Positions 8,683 to 17,327 of a stretch of 64,000 nt of DNA are shown here, piece after piece (positions within the stretch are counted from its first letter, which is position 1; each line of letters begins with the position of its first letter). This DNA comes from Planctomycetaceae bacterium. Its GTDB lineage: Bacteria > Planctomycetota > Planctomycetia > Pirellulales > PNKZ01. The stretch covers positions 26,445 to 90,444 of the forward strand of contig JAEUIN010000052.1 in the NCBI GenBank assembly GCA_016793115.1, read 5' to 3'. Position numbers and translations under genes: made by a program. Below the pieces are notes generated by a model. That model was not told the origin of the DNA. It saw nothing but the letters and a program-made list of their open reading frames with translations, and searched no databases.

Positions 8683-10212
8683 TTAGGGTTGTTCTTTCAT
8701 CCGGATAAGCGACCAGCGCAGGCCGACGTCGCCCGTATCGACTTTATAGAGCGGACTCCCCGCCGTGAACCACTGGGCGACGACGGCCGCGCCGGTCGGC
8801 GGATTGATCGTGATCTTGGGAACGTAGTTCATGCCCCACGCGGCGCAGTAGACGGGGTAGTGATCGATGTCGTCGTGAGTGCCCAATTGGTCGTTGAACC
8901 ACGACCAAACGAACGACCACCAAAGAGATCCGATGTTGAATTGTGATCGCGATTGAACCTCGAATTGCCGGCAAATGAGCCGGCCGTTGAGCCCCCACTG
9001 AGTGGCTTGATCGCCCGACGTCACCGAAAACTTGGCGAACGTGACGACGTTGCCTTGCACGGCGGCCGACGATTCGTCGCCGACGAGGATGTCGTTTCCG
9101 GCGACGACCGCCGGGAGTTGCACGGCCGACGTGGTTCCGTCGAGAGCCGGCAACGAGAACGGCTGAATCGACAGGTTGGTGCCGTTGAACCGCACCTTGC
9201 CGGTCGCGATCACCGTGCCGACGATCGACGCCCCGTTGCCGAGCGTGACGTCGCCGTTGGCCACGAATAGCCCGGCCGGGTTCGTGCGCGGATCGGCGCG
9301 CAACGTCGCTGCGACCGTGCCGGTGAGCGTTGCGGGGGCGTAAGATTTGCCGCCGGGAAAAAGCTGGTAGCTCGTGATGTTTCCCGGATGGTTCCAGTTG
9401 CTCGTCGCCGAACCGGACGCATTCGTCATTGTGACGCCGAGATTATCGGTGATCAGATTGCGCGTCGAGCCGGTCGTCGTCGACTGCGAATAAGTGATCG
9501 GCCCGGTGAAGGGTCGGTAGTCCGGATAGCCCGCGTAGCGCATGGCCTGCAAATCGCTCAAGTATCGCGTCCGGCCGGACGAAGACGGCGGATAACTAGA
9601 ACAGAAATTGTTCAGGCTCCCGAGAAAGCGCGCCGGCCCGTTGATGCGAAACGGTAGTTGCAGCGAATTGTCGTCCGTGTTCGTCTGATAAAGCTGATAG
9701 TTCTGCATCGTCGCCCAGGCCGACGGATTGTCGGCGAGCCGGCGCGGCACGAGTTCGACGACCGCTTCCACTCTGTAGGTCGTCGTCACGGCCGAGGCCG
9801 CTGGATCGACCGCATAGCCGGTCGAAGTGATCGTCGTCCGATATGGCCACTTGGCGGCATCGGGTCCATCGGCGTCGATCTTGGCGTCGCCGGTGATGTA
9901 TTGAACGGCGAATGTTTGCCCGGAATTGACCGTGCCGGTGAACGTCGAATCGGCGCCGCCCCAGTTGTTGGACTGGTTCATGCGGCGCAACGCCGCCGAA
10001 AGCCCGGTCAGAGCGGCCTGCCGAGCTTCGGAGCGCAACTCATGGTTCGACGAACCGCGGGCCGTCGCCGCTTGGCCGCGTACCAGCGCATACGATACAG
10101 CCAGCGTCATAGCGATCATTCCCAATACGAGGATGATCGCGAACCCGCCGCGCCGGCGACGCAAACGCCTTGCGCGAGTCTTCCGCAATTTCAAGTCGCC
10201 GAAGATAGGCAT
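8683..10212 (-). CDS. PilX/GspK-like large minor pilin
   Basis: A 509-residue protein with a very basic leader (RRLRRRRGG). The hydrophobic segment FAIILVLGMIAMTLAVSYAL follows and lacks Glu at +5, as is usual for GspK and PilX-type proteins. The long exported domain is rich in Thr, Ser and Asn. A central part (LRADPRTNPAGLFVANGDV, then GNGASIVGTVIATGKVRFNG) has the repeating beta pattern seen in planctomycete and myxobacterial pilus-tip proteins. It follows the J-type pseudopilin gene by 12 bases. A GspK role capping the I-J-H tip fits the order, but no GspK-specific motif beyond the N-terminus is visible. Confidence 0.75.
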   Translation of the reverse strand: MPIFGDLKLRKTRARRLRRRRGGFAIILVLGMIAMTLAVSYALVRGQAATARGSSNHELRSEARQAALTGLSAALRRMNQSNNWGGADSTFTGTVNSGQTFAVQYITGDAKIDADGPDAAKWPYRTTITSTGYAVDPAASAVTTTYRVEAVVELVPRRLADNPSAWATMQNYQLYQTNTDDNSLQLPFRINGPARFLGSLNNFCSSYPPSSSGRTRYLSDLQAMRYAGYPDYRPFTGPITYSQSTTTGSTRNLITDNLGVTMTNASGSATSNWNHPGNITSYQLFPGGKSYAPATLTGTVAATLRADPRTNPAGLFVANGDVTLGNGASIVGTVIATGKVRFNGTNLSIQPFSLPALDGTTSAVQLPAVVAGNDILVGDESSAAVQGNVVTFAKFSVTSGDQATQWGLNGRLICRQFEVQSRSQFNIGSLWWSFVWSWFNDQLGTHDDIDHYPVYCAAWGMNYVPKITINPPTGAAVVAQWFTAGSPLYKVDTGDVGLRWSLIRMKEQP

Positions 10213-10224
10213 GCCGTCGCTCCG

Positions 10225-11067
10225 TTACTTGGGAACGCTGTAATACAGCGCGCCGGAACCAAGAAACGGGATCGGAACGGCCGCGGCCGACGCGGACCCG
10301 TCGGTGTTGTAGCTTTCGTTCATCAGTTGCAGTTCTCCGCGGAGCCAAACTTGGCGCAGGCCGCACGACGAGCTGAACGTGCCCTGCGGCCAAGCGATGT
10401 CGCTCCACGCCAAAGTGCCGTTTCGATAAGCGGTGAGCTCCGCCGCGGTCGGATGGAGTTCGCATTCGAACCGGATCGCGGCCCGGAGATTGGAATTGCC
10501 GCCGGAACTCGTCGACGCGGTTCGCAACAGCGAAGTCAACGGAGTCTTGACGCTGCTCGACGCCGACTTGATGCCTGCGATCAGCGAACGCCCCGACGTC
10601 GTATTGAGCGACGCCTCATTGAGTTGAATCGTACGCGTGTCGGCCGGTGCCGTGATTTCCACGAGTCGCCGCGGATCCGCCGGATCGGGGCAAATGATCA
10701 CCAACTCGCGTACAAGCGGCGGGCCCGACGCATTCGCCGGCGTCCCGTTCGCCGGTCGCCAGATGACGACCGTATCACAGTAGCGATACGACCCCACGGT
10801 TTCGTCGACCACGACGACTCCCGGGTAGGTCTCCGTCGCGTAGGCCTCGCTCAAGAACCGATTGAGCCGTTCGAACGCCACGCGCGCGTGTTGCACCGCG
10901 GCGGTTTGCCCCTCGCTAAACTCCGAGGTCTGCCTCGTGACCGAGGCCAGCGTCGCCAGCGAACCGATGAGGATCGTCGACACCGTGAGCGCGAGCATCA
11001 ACTCCAGCAGCGTCAAGCCGCGTCGCGCCGCGTCGGTTGAAGAACACGATCTACGCGCCCGGCACAT
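10225..11067 (-). CDS. GspJ/PilW-like pseudopilin
   Basis: A 280-residue minor pilin with the processing site RRG|LTLLE (Gly -1, Glu +5) followed by the hydrophobic helix LMLALTVSTILIGSLATLAS. The large exported domain has the length and pattern of J-type pseudopilins, including VAFERLNRFLSEAY after the helix. The ATG lies inside the end of the upstream I-type gene (17-base overlap), which suggests coupled translation. J-type subunits form the pseudopilus tip with I and K. Confidence 0.85.
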   Translation of the reverse strand: MCRARRSCSSTDAARRGLTLLELMLALTVSTILIGSLATLASVTRQTSEFSEGQTAAVQHARVAFERLNRFLSEAYATETYPGVVVVDETVGSYRYCDTVVIWRPANGTPANASGPPLVRELVIICPDPADPRRLVEITAPADTRTIQLNEASLNTTSGRSLIAGIKSASSSVKTPLTSLLRTASTSSGGNSNLRAAIRFECELHPTAAELTAYRNGTLAWSDIAWPQGTFSSSCGLRQVWLRGELQLMNESYNTDGSASAAAVPIPFLGSGALYYSVPK

Positions 11068-11680
11068 ACGCCACCACGCGTGAAACGTAGGCTAACTCTT
11101 GAACGCCGCCGTCGGGCAACGTCAGCGAAATACGGACCTCGATCTTGCGATGGCTCGACGTGCCGCTTGTGAGTTTCGTATTGAAGTTCGTGTCGCTCAC
11201 GTAAAACACGTCGACGCGCTGCCGCCACCGGTTGAAGTAGCCGGCCGGAGCTTGGAACGACGGGTGCCGCGTCCCTCCTTTTCCGTTGTCGGTGCCGAGC
11301 GCTATGCCGTGGCGATCTGTCGCGGGCGAGGTCGAAACCCCGTGGTAGTCGTCGATGTCGTCGAATTGCTTTCGCGCCCCCGCGCTCACTTCCGGGCTCC
11401 CGGGCCCCAGGCCCGAGTCGTATTCCGATCCGAGCGATTCGGCGTACTTCATGCCGCAAATCTCGTCGAGCAGTTGCTGGGCCATGCCGAGCGCGATCAG
11501 CCGATCGGCGGCGTCTTGCGCGGCGGTCGTCGCCGCGGTCATGCCGAGCAATAAGCTCGAACCGACGAGCGACAGCACGACCAGCGCCGTCATCGTTTCG
11601 ATCAGCGTGAACGCACCGCGCAGTGAGCGGGTCGGCAACGAATTGCGAGCGCCGACGATGGCCAAGTTCGACTCCCGCAT
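11051..11680 (-). CDS. GspI/PilV-like pseudopilin
   Basis: A 209-residue minor pilin and the first gene of the cluster. The ATG at 11680 (MRESNLAIVGARN) is preferred to the longer open frame, because the longer frame would run through the terminator hairpin at 11709-11762. The prepilin segment is RGAFTLIETMTALVVLSLVG. If cleavage precedes Phe, with Glu at +5, the -1 residue is Ala instead of the near-universal Gly. A conserved region QQLLDEICGMKYAESLG follows, typical of I-type subunits. It overlaps the J-type gene by 17 bases. Confidence 0.82.
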   Translation of the reverse strand: MRESNLAIVGARNSLPTRSLRGAFTLIETMTALVVLSLVGSSLLLGMTAATTAAQDAADRLIALGMAQQLLDEICGMKYAESLGSEYDSGLGPGSPEVSAGARKQFDDIDDYHGVSTSPATDRHGIALGTDNGKGGTRHPSFQAPAGYFNRWRQRVDVFYVSDTNFNTKLTSGTSSHRKIEVRISLTLPDGGVQELAYVSRVVAYVPGA

Positions 11681-11708
11681 TGCGTCGCGGGGCGTGCGAC
11701 GTCGGAAG

Positions 11709-11762
11709 AAAAAAATGGCACGGCGAGGTCCCCTCAAGCGTCGTGCTTGTCCTCGCCGTGCC
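11709..11762 (-). terminator. Intrinsic terminator in the leader of the pilus cluster
   Basis: Perfect 12-base arms (11717-11728 and 11751-11762) enclose a 22-base loop that itself has a five-base inner stem. On the minus strand the hairpin is followed by a run of seven T (11715-11709). It could end nadC transcription. However, it lies only 29 bases before the first pilus gene, too close for a separate promoter in between, so it may also act as an attenuator. Confidence 0.8.
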
Positions 11763-11801
11763 GTGCACCAGCTCCCCTCCCCAAGGTGCCGATACAAAGC
11801 A

Positions 11802-11829
11802 AGGCTAGGTCGCACCGGGTGACTGTCAA
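11802..11829 (-). promoter_or_regulatory. Candidate promoter of the pilus cluster
   Basis: On the minus strand a perfect -35 TTGACA (11829-11824) is followed after 16 bases by TAGCCT (11807-11802), a partial -10 match. It lies between nadC and the first pseudopilin gene and upstream of the terminator hairpin. The -10 is weak, so this is a candidate only. Confidence 0.4.
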
Positions 11830-11878
11830 ACAAGCGACCGGCGTCCGCCCGCAAAGCCCGTCGTCGCCGCTACAGTCG

Positions 11879-12823
11879 CTACAACCAGTCGAGCCCGACG
11901 TCCCACCAGAGCGCCGAGTGAGTCAAAGCCCCGACGCTGATCCGCTCGACGCCGCTTGCGGCGATGCCGCGAATCGTCCGCAGGTTTACGCCCCCCGAGG
12001 CTTCTAGTTCGACGTCGGGCGCCACGGCATCGCGCTTCGCCACGGCTTGTCGCAAAACATCCGGCGTCATGTTGTCGAGCAACACGACGTCGGGCCGTTC
12101 CGGCAAAACTTGCTCCAATTGATCGAGCCGGTCGACCTCGATCTCGACGAGCATCTCCTCCCACAAATCACGCGCTTGCGGCTCCGCCTCGCATCGCTCC
12201 GCGAGGAATTTCTTGGCGTGCCGCACCGCTTCCGCGGGAGTAAACCGGGTTGCGCCGGTTTGTTCGGCCCCTTGCGCCAGATGGTTGTCTTTGATCAAAA
12301 TGCCGTCGTAGAGGCCGAGCCGATGGTTCGTGCCTCCGCCCATGCGCACGGCATACTTTTCGATTCGTCGCCAACCGGGCATCGTCTTCCGCGTGTCGTA
12401 GACGCGCGCTCCCGTGCCGGCCACCGCGTCGACATACTCCCGCGTCAGCGTGGCGATGCCGGAAAGCCGGCCGAGTAAGTTCAACAGCGGCCTCTCGGCC
12501 GTCAACAAGCTGCGCGCCGGCCCCGCAATCTCCGCCAACGCGGCGCCTCGCGTTACGCGCGCCCCGTCGTCGACCAGCGGCGTCCACTGGAGCCGCGCGT
12601 CGTATTCTTCCAGCACCAGCTTGGCGCCGAGCATGCCGGCGACCGTGCCGTCGCCGCGGGCCGCGACGCGCGCTCGCGCCTCGGCTCGATCGTCGACCAA
12701 AATCGCCGTCGTCCAATCGTGATGTCGATCCAAGTCTTCGCGCACCGCCAGACGAATCAGGTGCCGCAGGTCGTCTTCCAGGGCGTGATCCCACTCGACG
12801 GGCCGATAGTCTTTGCGTGCCAC
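11879..12823 (-). CDS. nadC: Nicotinate-nucleotide pyrophosphorylase (quinolinate PRTase)
   Basis: A 314-residue enzyme that converts quinolinate and PRPP to nicotinate mononucleotide in de novo NAD synthesis. The family core is clear: YDTRKTMPGWRRIEKYAVRM and GGGTNHRLGLYDGILIKDNH (about residues 137-180), EIEVDRLDQL, VVLLDNMTP, and LEASGGVNLRTI with ISVGALTHS at the phosphate-binding end. The start is GTG. It is divergent from comEA, with 132 bases between them, and upstream of the pilus cluster, to which it has no functional link. Confidence 0.95.
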   Translation of the reverse strand: MARKDYRPVEWDHALEDDLRHLIRLAVREDLDRHHDWTTAILVDDRAEARARVAARGDGTVAGMLGAKLVLEEYDARLQWTPLVDDGARVTRGAALAEIAGPARSLLTAERPLLNLLGRLSGIATLTREYVDAVAGTGARVYDTRKTMPGWRRIEKYAVRMGGGTNHRLGLYDGILIKDNHLAQGAEQTGATRFTPAEAVRHAKKFLAERCEAEPQARDLWEEMLVEIEVDRLDQLEQVLPERPDVVLLDNMTPDVLRQAVAKRDAVAPDVELEASGGVNLRTIRGIAASGVERISVGALTHSALWWDVGLDWL

Positions 12824-12955
12824 TGCCGCTTGCTCTCCCCGAGGGCGAAAGCCGGCCGACGTGAAGTTGCCGGCGGCTTGATGAAGCCGCTATTATACCC
12901 CTGCTCCGCCGCTTGCGCAGGTGTCGCTTCCTCTCGTCGCCGTTGGTCGCCCCTT

Positions 12956-13363
12956 ATGACCGAACGCCCCGGTTTGCTGAGTCGAGCGAGCGACTACTTT
13001 CTCGTGCGGCGAGCCAATCAAACGGTCGTCGCACTGCTCATCTTGGCGGGCATCGTCGTCGTCGCCGTGTGGTGGTATCGCAACGGCGGGGCCGAAGGCA
13101 AGTTGCTCGATCGTTCCGGGGAGCCGAGCGCAGGCCATCGTGGTCCCTCAGGCGCGCGCCAAGCCCAGTTCGTCGTCGACCTCAACTCCGCGGGCATCGC
13201 CGAACTGGTCGAACTGCCGGGCGTCGGCGAGGTGATCGCCGAGCGAATCGTCGAGCGTCGCAAAAAAGTCGGCCCCTTCAAATCGGTCGACGAACTGCTG
13301 GAAATCCGCGACATCGGCGCGAAGAAGCTCGAGAGCATCCGCCCCCACGTTCGCGTCGATTAG
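12956..13363 (+). CDS. comEA: ComEA-like helix-hairpin-helix DNA-binding protein
   Basis: A 135-residue membrane-anchored protein with one transmembrane helix (about 22-41), a flexible linker, and a C-terminal ComEA domain. That domain (about 73-133) carries two helix-hairpin-helix units: VDLNSAGIAELVELPGVG, and PFKSVDELLEIRDIGAKKL. ComEA binds incoming DNA in the periplasm during natural transformation. The ATG at 12956 is chosen because it begins the conserved N-terminus; a longer open frame upstream overlaps nadC. Single-domain ComEA relatives also exist in non-competent bacteria, so a competence role is unproven. Confidence 0.85.
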   Translation: MTERPGLLSRASDYFLVRRANQTVVALLILAGIVVVAVWWYRNGGAEGKLLDRSGEPSAGHRGPSGARQAQFVVDLNSAGIAELVELPGVGEVIAERIVERRKKVGPFKSVDELLEIRDIGAKKLESIRPHVRVD

Positions 13364-13536
13364 CCGGCGCGGCCTTTCTCCACCGGGCACAAGTGTCTCG
13401 CCGGCGGGCGAACCGCAATTCGGCTCCCCTTCGCGCCCGGTCGCCGGTTCCCGTATGCTAAAGGGTTGCGAGCGGCCGCGCCGGCTTCGTCCGAGCGACC
13501 GCCGCGTGTCGTTGCGTCGTTTTGGGGAGTCGCCGC

Positions 13537-15603
13537 GTGGGTTTCGAAATCGCCAGTCCGTTCGCTCCGGCCGGAGATCAGCCGCAGGCCATCGAGGCCC
13601 TCGTCGGCGGATTGCGGGCCGGTCGCCGCGAACAAGTGCTCATGGGCGTCACCGGTTCCGGCAAGACGTTCACGATGGCCAACGTCATCCAGGCGATGAA
13701 CCGGCCGACGCTCGTCCTCTCGCACAATAAAACGCTCGCCGCGCAGCTCTACGGCGAATTTAAGGAGTTCTTTCCGAACAACGCCGTCCACTACTTCGTC
13801 AGCTACTACGACTACTACCAGCCGGAAGCCTACATTCCGCAGCGCGATATCTACATCGAGAAAGACGCCTCGATCAATCAGGCGATCGATCGGCTGCGCC
13901 TCGCCGCCACCAGCGCGTTGATGAGCCGGCGCGACGTCGTGATCGTCGCCAGCGTTTCCTCGATCTACGGCCTCGGTTCGCCGGAAGACTACAAGGCCAT
14001 GATGGTCTCGCTCTACCGGGGCCAGCAGGTCGATCGCGATGAGATGCTCTCGAAGCTGGTCGACATTCAATACGAGCGCAACGACTACGCCTTCGAGCGC
14101 ACGAAATTCCGAGTGCGCGGCGATTGCGTCGAATTGTGGCCGTCGTACGAAGAGTTCGCCTACCGCATCGAGTTTTGGGGCGACGAAGTCGAATCGCTCT
14201 CCTATATCAACCCGACGAGCGGCGAGACGATTCAGTCGCAAAACGAGTTGTTCATCTATCCGGCCAAGCACTTTGTGTTGCCGGAAACGCGGATTCAAAA
14301 CGCCATCGAATCGATCAAGCAAGAACTCGCCGAGCGGCTCGAGGTTCTTCGCAACGCGGGCAAGCTGCTCGAAGCGCAGCGGCTCAACGCCCGCACTCGC
14401 TTCGACATCGAAATGATGATGGAAGTCGGCTACTGCCCGGGCATCGAAAACTACAGCCGGCCGTTGAGCGGCCGCCCCCCCGGGGCGACCCCGCAAACCT
14501 TGTTCGACTACTTCCCCGAAGACTTCCTCTTGGTGGTCGACGAATCGCATGTGACGATCCCGCAAATCCGCGGCATGTTCGCCGGCGATCAGAGCCGCAA
14601 AACGACGCTCGTCGAGCACGGTTTTCGCTTGCCGAGCGCGCTCGACAACCGGCCGCTCAAGTTCTCCGAATGGGAACAGAAGTTCAAGCAAGCGGTGTAC
14701 GTCTCGGCGACCCCCGGCCCGTACGAACTCGAACACACGGGGGGCGAAGTCGTGGAGCAGGTCATTCGCCCGACCGGGTTGCTCGATCCGGAAATCGAAG
14801 TGCTGCCGGCTCGCGGGCAAGTGCCTCATCTGCTCGGCGAGATCAAGGCTCGCGCCGCCGTCGGCGAGCGCGTGCTCGTGACGACGCTCACGAAGCGACT
14901 GGCGGAAGACCTTTCGTACTACCTCACCGAACAGGGCGTGAAGTGCAAATGGCTCCATAGCGAACTCGACGCCTTCGAACGCGTCGAGCACTTGCGCGAC
15001 TTGCGCGAGGGGCGTTTCGAGGCGCTGGTCGGCGTGAACCTGTTGCGCGAAGGGCTCGACTTGCCGGAAGTGTCGATGGTCGCCATTCTCGACGCCGATA
15101 AGGAGGGCTTTCTCCGCAGCGAAACCTCGCTCATGCAAACGATCGGCCGCGCGGCTCGTAACGTGAACGCCAAGGTGCTGCTCTACGGCGACAAGGTCAC
15201 CGAGTCGATGCAGCGGGCCATTGAAGAAACGGGCCGCCGCCGCAAGATCCAGCAGGAATACAACGAGGCCCACGGCATCACGCCGGAGACGGTGAAGAAG
15301 TCGATCCGCCAAGGGATCGAGTCGCTGGCGACGGCGCACGCCGAGGCCAACGCCGCCGTCGGCCGCACGGAGGAAACGCAGTACATCACCGAAGAGTACT
15401 TGCAGGAACTCGAAGCCGAGATGCTCGCCGCGGCCGACAATCTCGAATTCGAGCGGGCCGCGCAGATTCGCGACCGCATCGACAAAATGCGCGGCCACAT
15501 GGGCAAGCCGGCCGCGATCGTCGCCGAAGCGCCGGCCGAAGGCAAACGCGGTCGCAAAGGCCGCGGCGGCGGCGCGAAGATTCCGCGCCCGAAGCGGAAT
15601 TAA
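13537..15603 (+). CDS. uvrB: UvrABC excision nuclease subunit B
   Basis: A 688-residue damage-verifying helicase of nucleotide excision repair. Walker A is GVTGSGKT (37-44). The DNA-gripping beta hairpin is [20 protein letters not shown] (about 92-111), Walker B is VVDESHVT, and helicase motif VI includes QTIGRAARN. The UVR motif [20 protein letters not shown] that binds UvrC lies near the end, before a Lys/Arg/Gly-rich tail. I prefer GTG at 13537, seven bases after GGGGAG, over a TTG 15 bases upstream. Confidence 0.97.
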   Translation: MGFEIASPFAPAGDQPQAIEALVGGLRAGRREQVLMGVTGSGKTFTMANVIQAMNRPTLVLSHNKTLAAQLYGEFKEFFPNNAVHYFVSYYDYYQPEAYIPQRDIYIEKDASINQAIDRLRLAATSALMSRRDVVIVASVSSIYGLGSPEDYKAMMVSLYRGQQVDRDEMLSKLVDIQYERNDYAFERTKFRVRGDCVELWPSYEEFAYRIEFWGDEVESLSYINPTSGETIQSQNELFIYPAKHFVLPETRIQNAIESIKQELAERLEVLRNAGKLLEAQRLNARTRFDIEMMMEVGYCPGIENYSRPLSGRPPGATPQTLFDYFPEDFLLVVDESHVTIPQIRGMFAGDQSRKTTLVEHGFRLPSALDNRPLKFSEWEQKFKQAVYVSATPGPYELEHTGGEVVEQVIRPTGLLDPEIEVLPARGQVPHLLGEIKARAAVGERVLVTTLTKRLAEDLSYYLTEQGVKCKWLHSELDAFERVEHLRDLREGRFEALVGVNLLREGLDLPEVSMVAILDADKEGFLRSETSLMQTIGRAARNVNAKVLLYGDKVTESMQRAIEETGRRRKIQQEYNEAHGITPETVKKSIRQGIESLATAHAEANAAVGRTEETQYITEEYLQELEAEMLAAADNLEFERAAQIRDRIDKMRGHMGKPAAIVAEAPAEGKRGRKGRGGGAKIPRPKRN

Positions 15604-15606
15604 GGT

Positions 15607-15683
15607 CGTTTAGCCGCCGAGCTTGCTCGGCGCGCACAACGCTTTAACACCTGGACGCGACGAGCAAGCTCAGCCGCTAAACG
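15607..15683. repeat. Pair of inverted REP palindromes (BIME-like)
   Basis: Two palindromic units face each other. Unit one (15607-15634) has core gccgagcttgctcggc, and unit two (15654-15683) has core gagcaagctcagccg next to gctaaacg. Each carries the tag gtttagc or its complement at its outer end. They lie between uvrB and the RAYT gene, whose stop is two bases away. A third unit lies at 16342-16373. Confidence 0.85.
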
Positions 15684-15684
15684 G

Positions 15685-16251
15685 TCAGAGTTCCAATGTC
15701 GATACGACGGGCCAATTTTGGCGGCGTTTTCCTTCTTTAACGGGATTCTCTTCCACGTACTCGACGGCGCGATGTACGGCGGCCGGCGAGTTGAGGAACA
15801 CTTTCCACCCGTTCTTTCCCCAGACGGGCCTCTCGCGTGACCACTCGGCGCGTTCGATTAGGGATTGAGTCGCTCGCGATTTTAGATGCCGAATGATAGT
15901 TTCGGCGGTCGCCCTCCCTCGGACAACGACCGCATGAACATGCTCCGGCAAGATCGATAGTGCCAAGACTCGATAGGAGGATTCCTCGCATGCGACGCGA
16001 AAACCAGCTTCGACGGCGACCGCCTGCCGCCCAGTGAGACTCACTGCGTCGTGCTTCAGACCGCTCTTCGCGGCAAATCGCAGACGCCGATCGTGCGGCT
16101 CGGCTGCAAGCGATCGGCAAGTGAGAACTTTGGTCGCCTTACCGAAACGAAATAGCTCCCAGCTTCCGACAAAATCCGACCAAGAGCCGCGCGGATCGTT
16201 AGGTAGCCAGAAACCGTAAGTGCCGAAGATCACATGATAGGCGTGGATCAT
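15685..16251 (-). CDS. REP-associated tyrosine transposase (RAYT)
   Basis: A 188-residue single-strand transposase of the Y1/IS200 superfamily. The HUH metal motif appears as LPEHVHAVVV (HVH at 104-106), and the catalytic Tyr is most likely Tyr165 in VEYVEENPVKEG, the usual family position. RAYTs nick and rejoin REP hairpins and are thought to have spread them. REP units flank this gene on both sides, which supports the assignment. No terminal inverted repeats or target duplication typical of a free insertion sequence are seen. Confidence 0.88.
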   Translation of the reverse strand: MIHAYHVIFGTYGFWLPNDPRGSWSDFVGSWELFRFGKATKVLTCRSLAAEPHDRRLRFAAKSGLKHDAVSLTGRQAVAVEAGFRVACEESSYRVLALSILPEHVHAVVVRGRATAETIIRHLKSRATQSLIERAEWSRERPVWGKNGWKVFLNSPAAVHRAVEYVEENPVKEGKRRQNWPVVSTLEL

Positions 16252-16341
16252 GATCGGCCATGATCCGACGTCGTCTACGGCAAATCAAGTCCGCTACTTT
16301 GCCGCCGAACTCGCTTGGTATCCACCGCCGGTTAAACGCAC

Positions 16342-16373
16342 GGACGCGCCGAGCAAGCTCGGCGGCTAAACGG
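16342..16373. repeat. REP palindrome upstream of the RAYT gene
   Basis: A near-perfect palindrome with core gccgagcaagctcggc, flanked by ggctaaacgg. It is in the same orientation as the second unit downstream of the RAYT gene and inverse to the first. It sits two bases after the stop of the small exported protein gene that precedes the RAYT gene. Confidence 0.85.
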
Positions 16374-16375
16374 TA

Positions 16376-16675
16376 TTACCACTTGTTCGTTTGCTGGACC
16401 CACGAGTCCCAGTTGTACGTCTGGTCGACGATCTGCCCGCCGACGCGGATGAAGCTGCGCTGCAAGCGGTAGCCGCTGTTCACGGCGAATCCTTGAGGAC
16501 GCGAGAACACGGGGCCGACCGGCGCGCGGTGCGCTTGCGGGCCGACTTCGACCGGCTTGGCCGGCGCATGACTGTAATACGATCGCTCGAAGATCGTGCT
16601 GCCGGCCTCGGCGCGGGGGAGCGCGCCGCAGACGGCGACGACGGCTGCGGCCGTCGCGCAAAGAAGGCGTTTCAT
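16376..16675 (-). CDS. Small exported protein of unknown function
   Basis: A 99-residue protein with a clear signal peptide (MKRLLCATAAAVVAVCGALP, cleavage near AEA|GS). The start at 16675 is chosen for this signal; an in-frame upstream start would bury it. The mature part is rich in Tyr, Gln and Pro and ends DQTYNWDSWVQQTNKW. I recognise no family. It shares Tyr/Trp-rich composition with the larger exported protein at 37453-38187. Confidence 0.7.
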   Translation of the reverse strand: MKRLLCATAAAVVAVCGALPRAEAGSTIFERSYYSHAPAKPVEVGPQAHRAPVGPVFSRPQGFAVNSGYRLQRSFIRVGGQIVDQTYNWDSWVQQTNKW

Positions 16676-16771
16676 GGGGAGGCGACTCACGGATGTCGGA
16701 CGGGGGAGCAAACTCGGTCGCTTCGGGGAAGAAGCTCAAACTCGCGGCCTCCATGACCTAGTTCCATAGTG

Positions 16772-17260
16772 TCATGGCGACCGCGGAGATTCCACCATTA
16801 AATCCCCGGTTTTCCCGTCATAAACGTAACGATTCCCCGTCGGCAGGGGCGGCAGTTCGATCCGATTCTTCTCGACGATCTCGCGCATAAACTCTTCGTG
16901 CGTCGCCGGCTTCTTTCCTTTGGCCAACTCGTAGTACTGCACGGCCTTGGGAATCTGCACGCTGAACACGACCTGATCCTTCAACGCGAAGTACGCCGAG
17001 GCCGGTTGCGTGAGCAGGTCGATTTCATATTTGCCGCGCTCGGTGAGCGCGGTATTCGCCCGTCGGCGCAGCGGCTCCTCCGCGACGACCGATTGCGGTC
17101 GCTGCGTGGCGGGGGCCGCCGCCGTCGCCCGCGGCGCGATCGTCGCGACTAAAGGGGGCGGCTCTCGGCTTCCCGCCGCCGGCTTCAATTTACCGCCGCT
17201 CGTCGGCTCGCAACCGGCGAACAGCGCGACCGTTGCGCTCCAGTAAACCACGCTGCGCAC
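16772..17260 (-). CDS. Predicted lipoprotein of unknown function
   Basis: A 162-residue protein starting at GTG, five bases after AAGGAG. The N-terminus WSATVALFAGCEP is a lipoprotein signal with lipobox Cys at residue 17. A Pro/Ala-rich linker follows. The C-terminal part (about 75-160) includes VQYYELAKGKKPATHEEFMR and GNRYVYDGKTGDLMV, which resembles small planctomycete domains whose fold echoes the processed end of pseudopilins. That resemblance is tentative. It lies 67 bases upstream of, and on the same strand as, surE's end. Confidence 0.7.
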   Translation of the reverse strand: MRSVVYWSATVALFAGCEPTSGGKLKPAAGSREPPPLVATIAPRATAAAPATQRPQSVVAEEPLRRRANTALTERGKYEIDLLTQPASAYFALKDQVVFSVQIPKAVQYYELAKGKKPATHEEFMREIVEKNRIELPPLPTGNRYVYDGKTGDLMVESPRSP

Positions 17261-17327
17261 ATCATCTCCTTCGCGTTGCGTCAGAACTCGCGGCGGTATT
17301 ATCCGCGGCCGGCCCGACGAAGTCGCG

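Noticed and set aside
13360..15498. Long minus-strand open frame opposite uvrB (712 codons)
   Set aside because: It is a shadow of uvrB created by the strong third-position GC bias. The translation is Arg/Phe/Val/Asp repetitive and has no family features.
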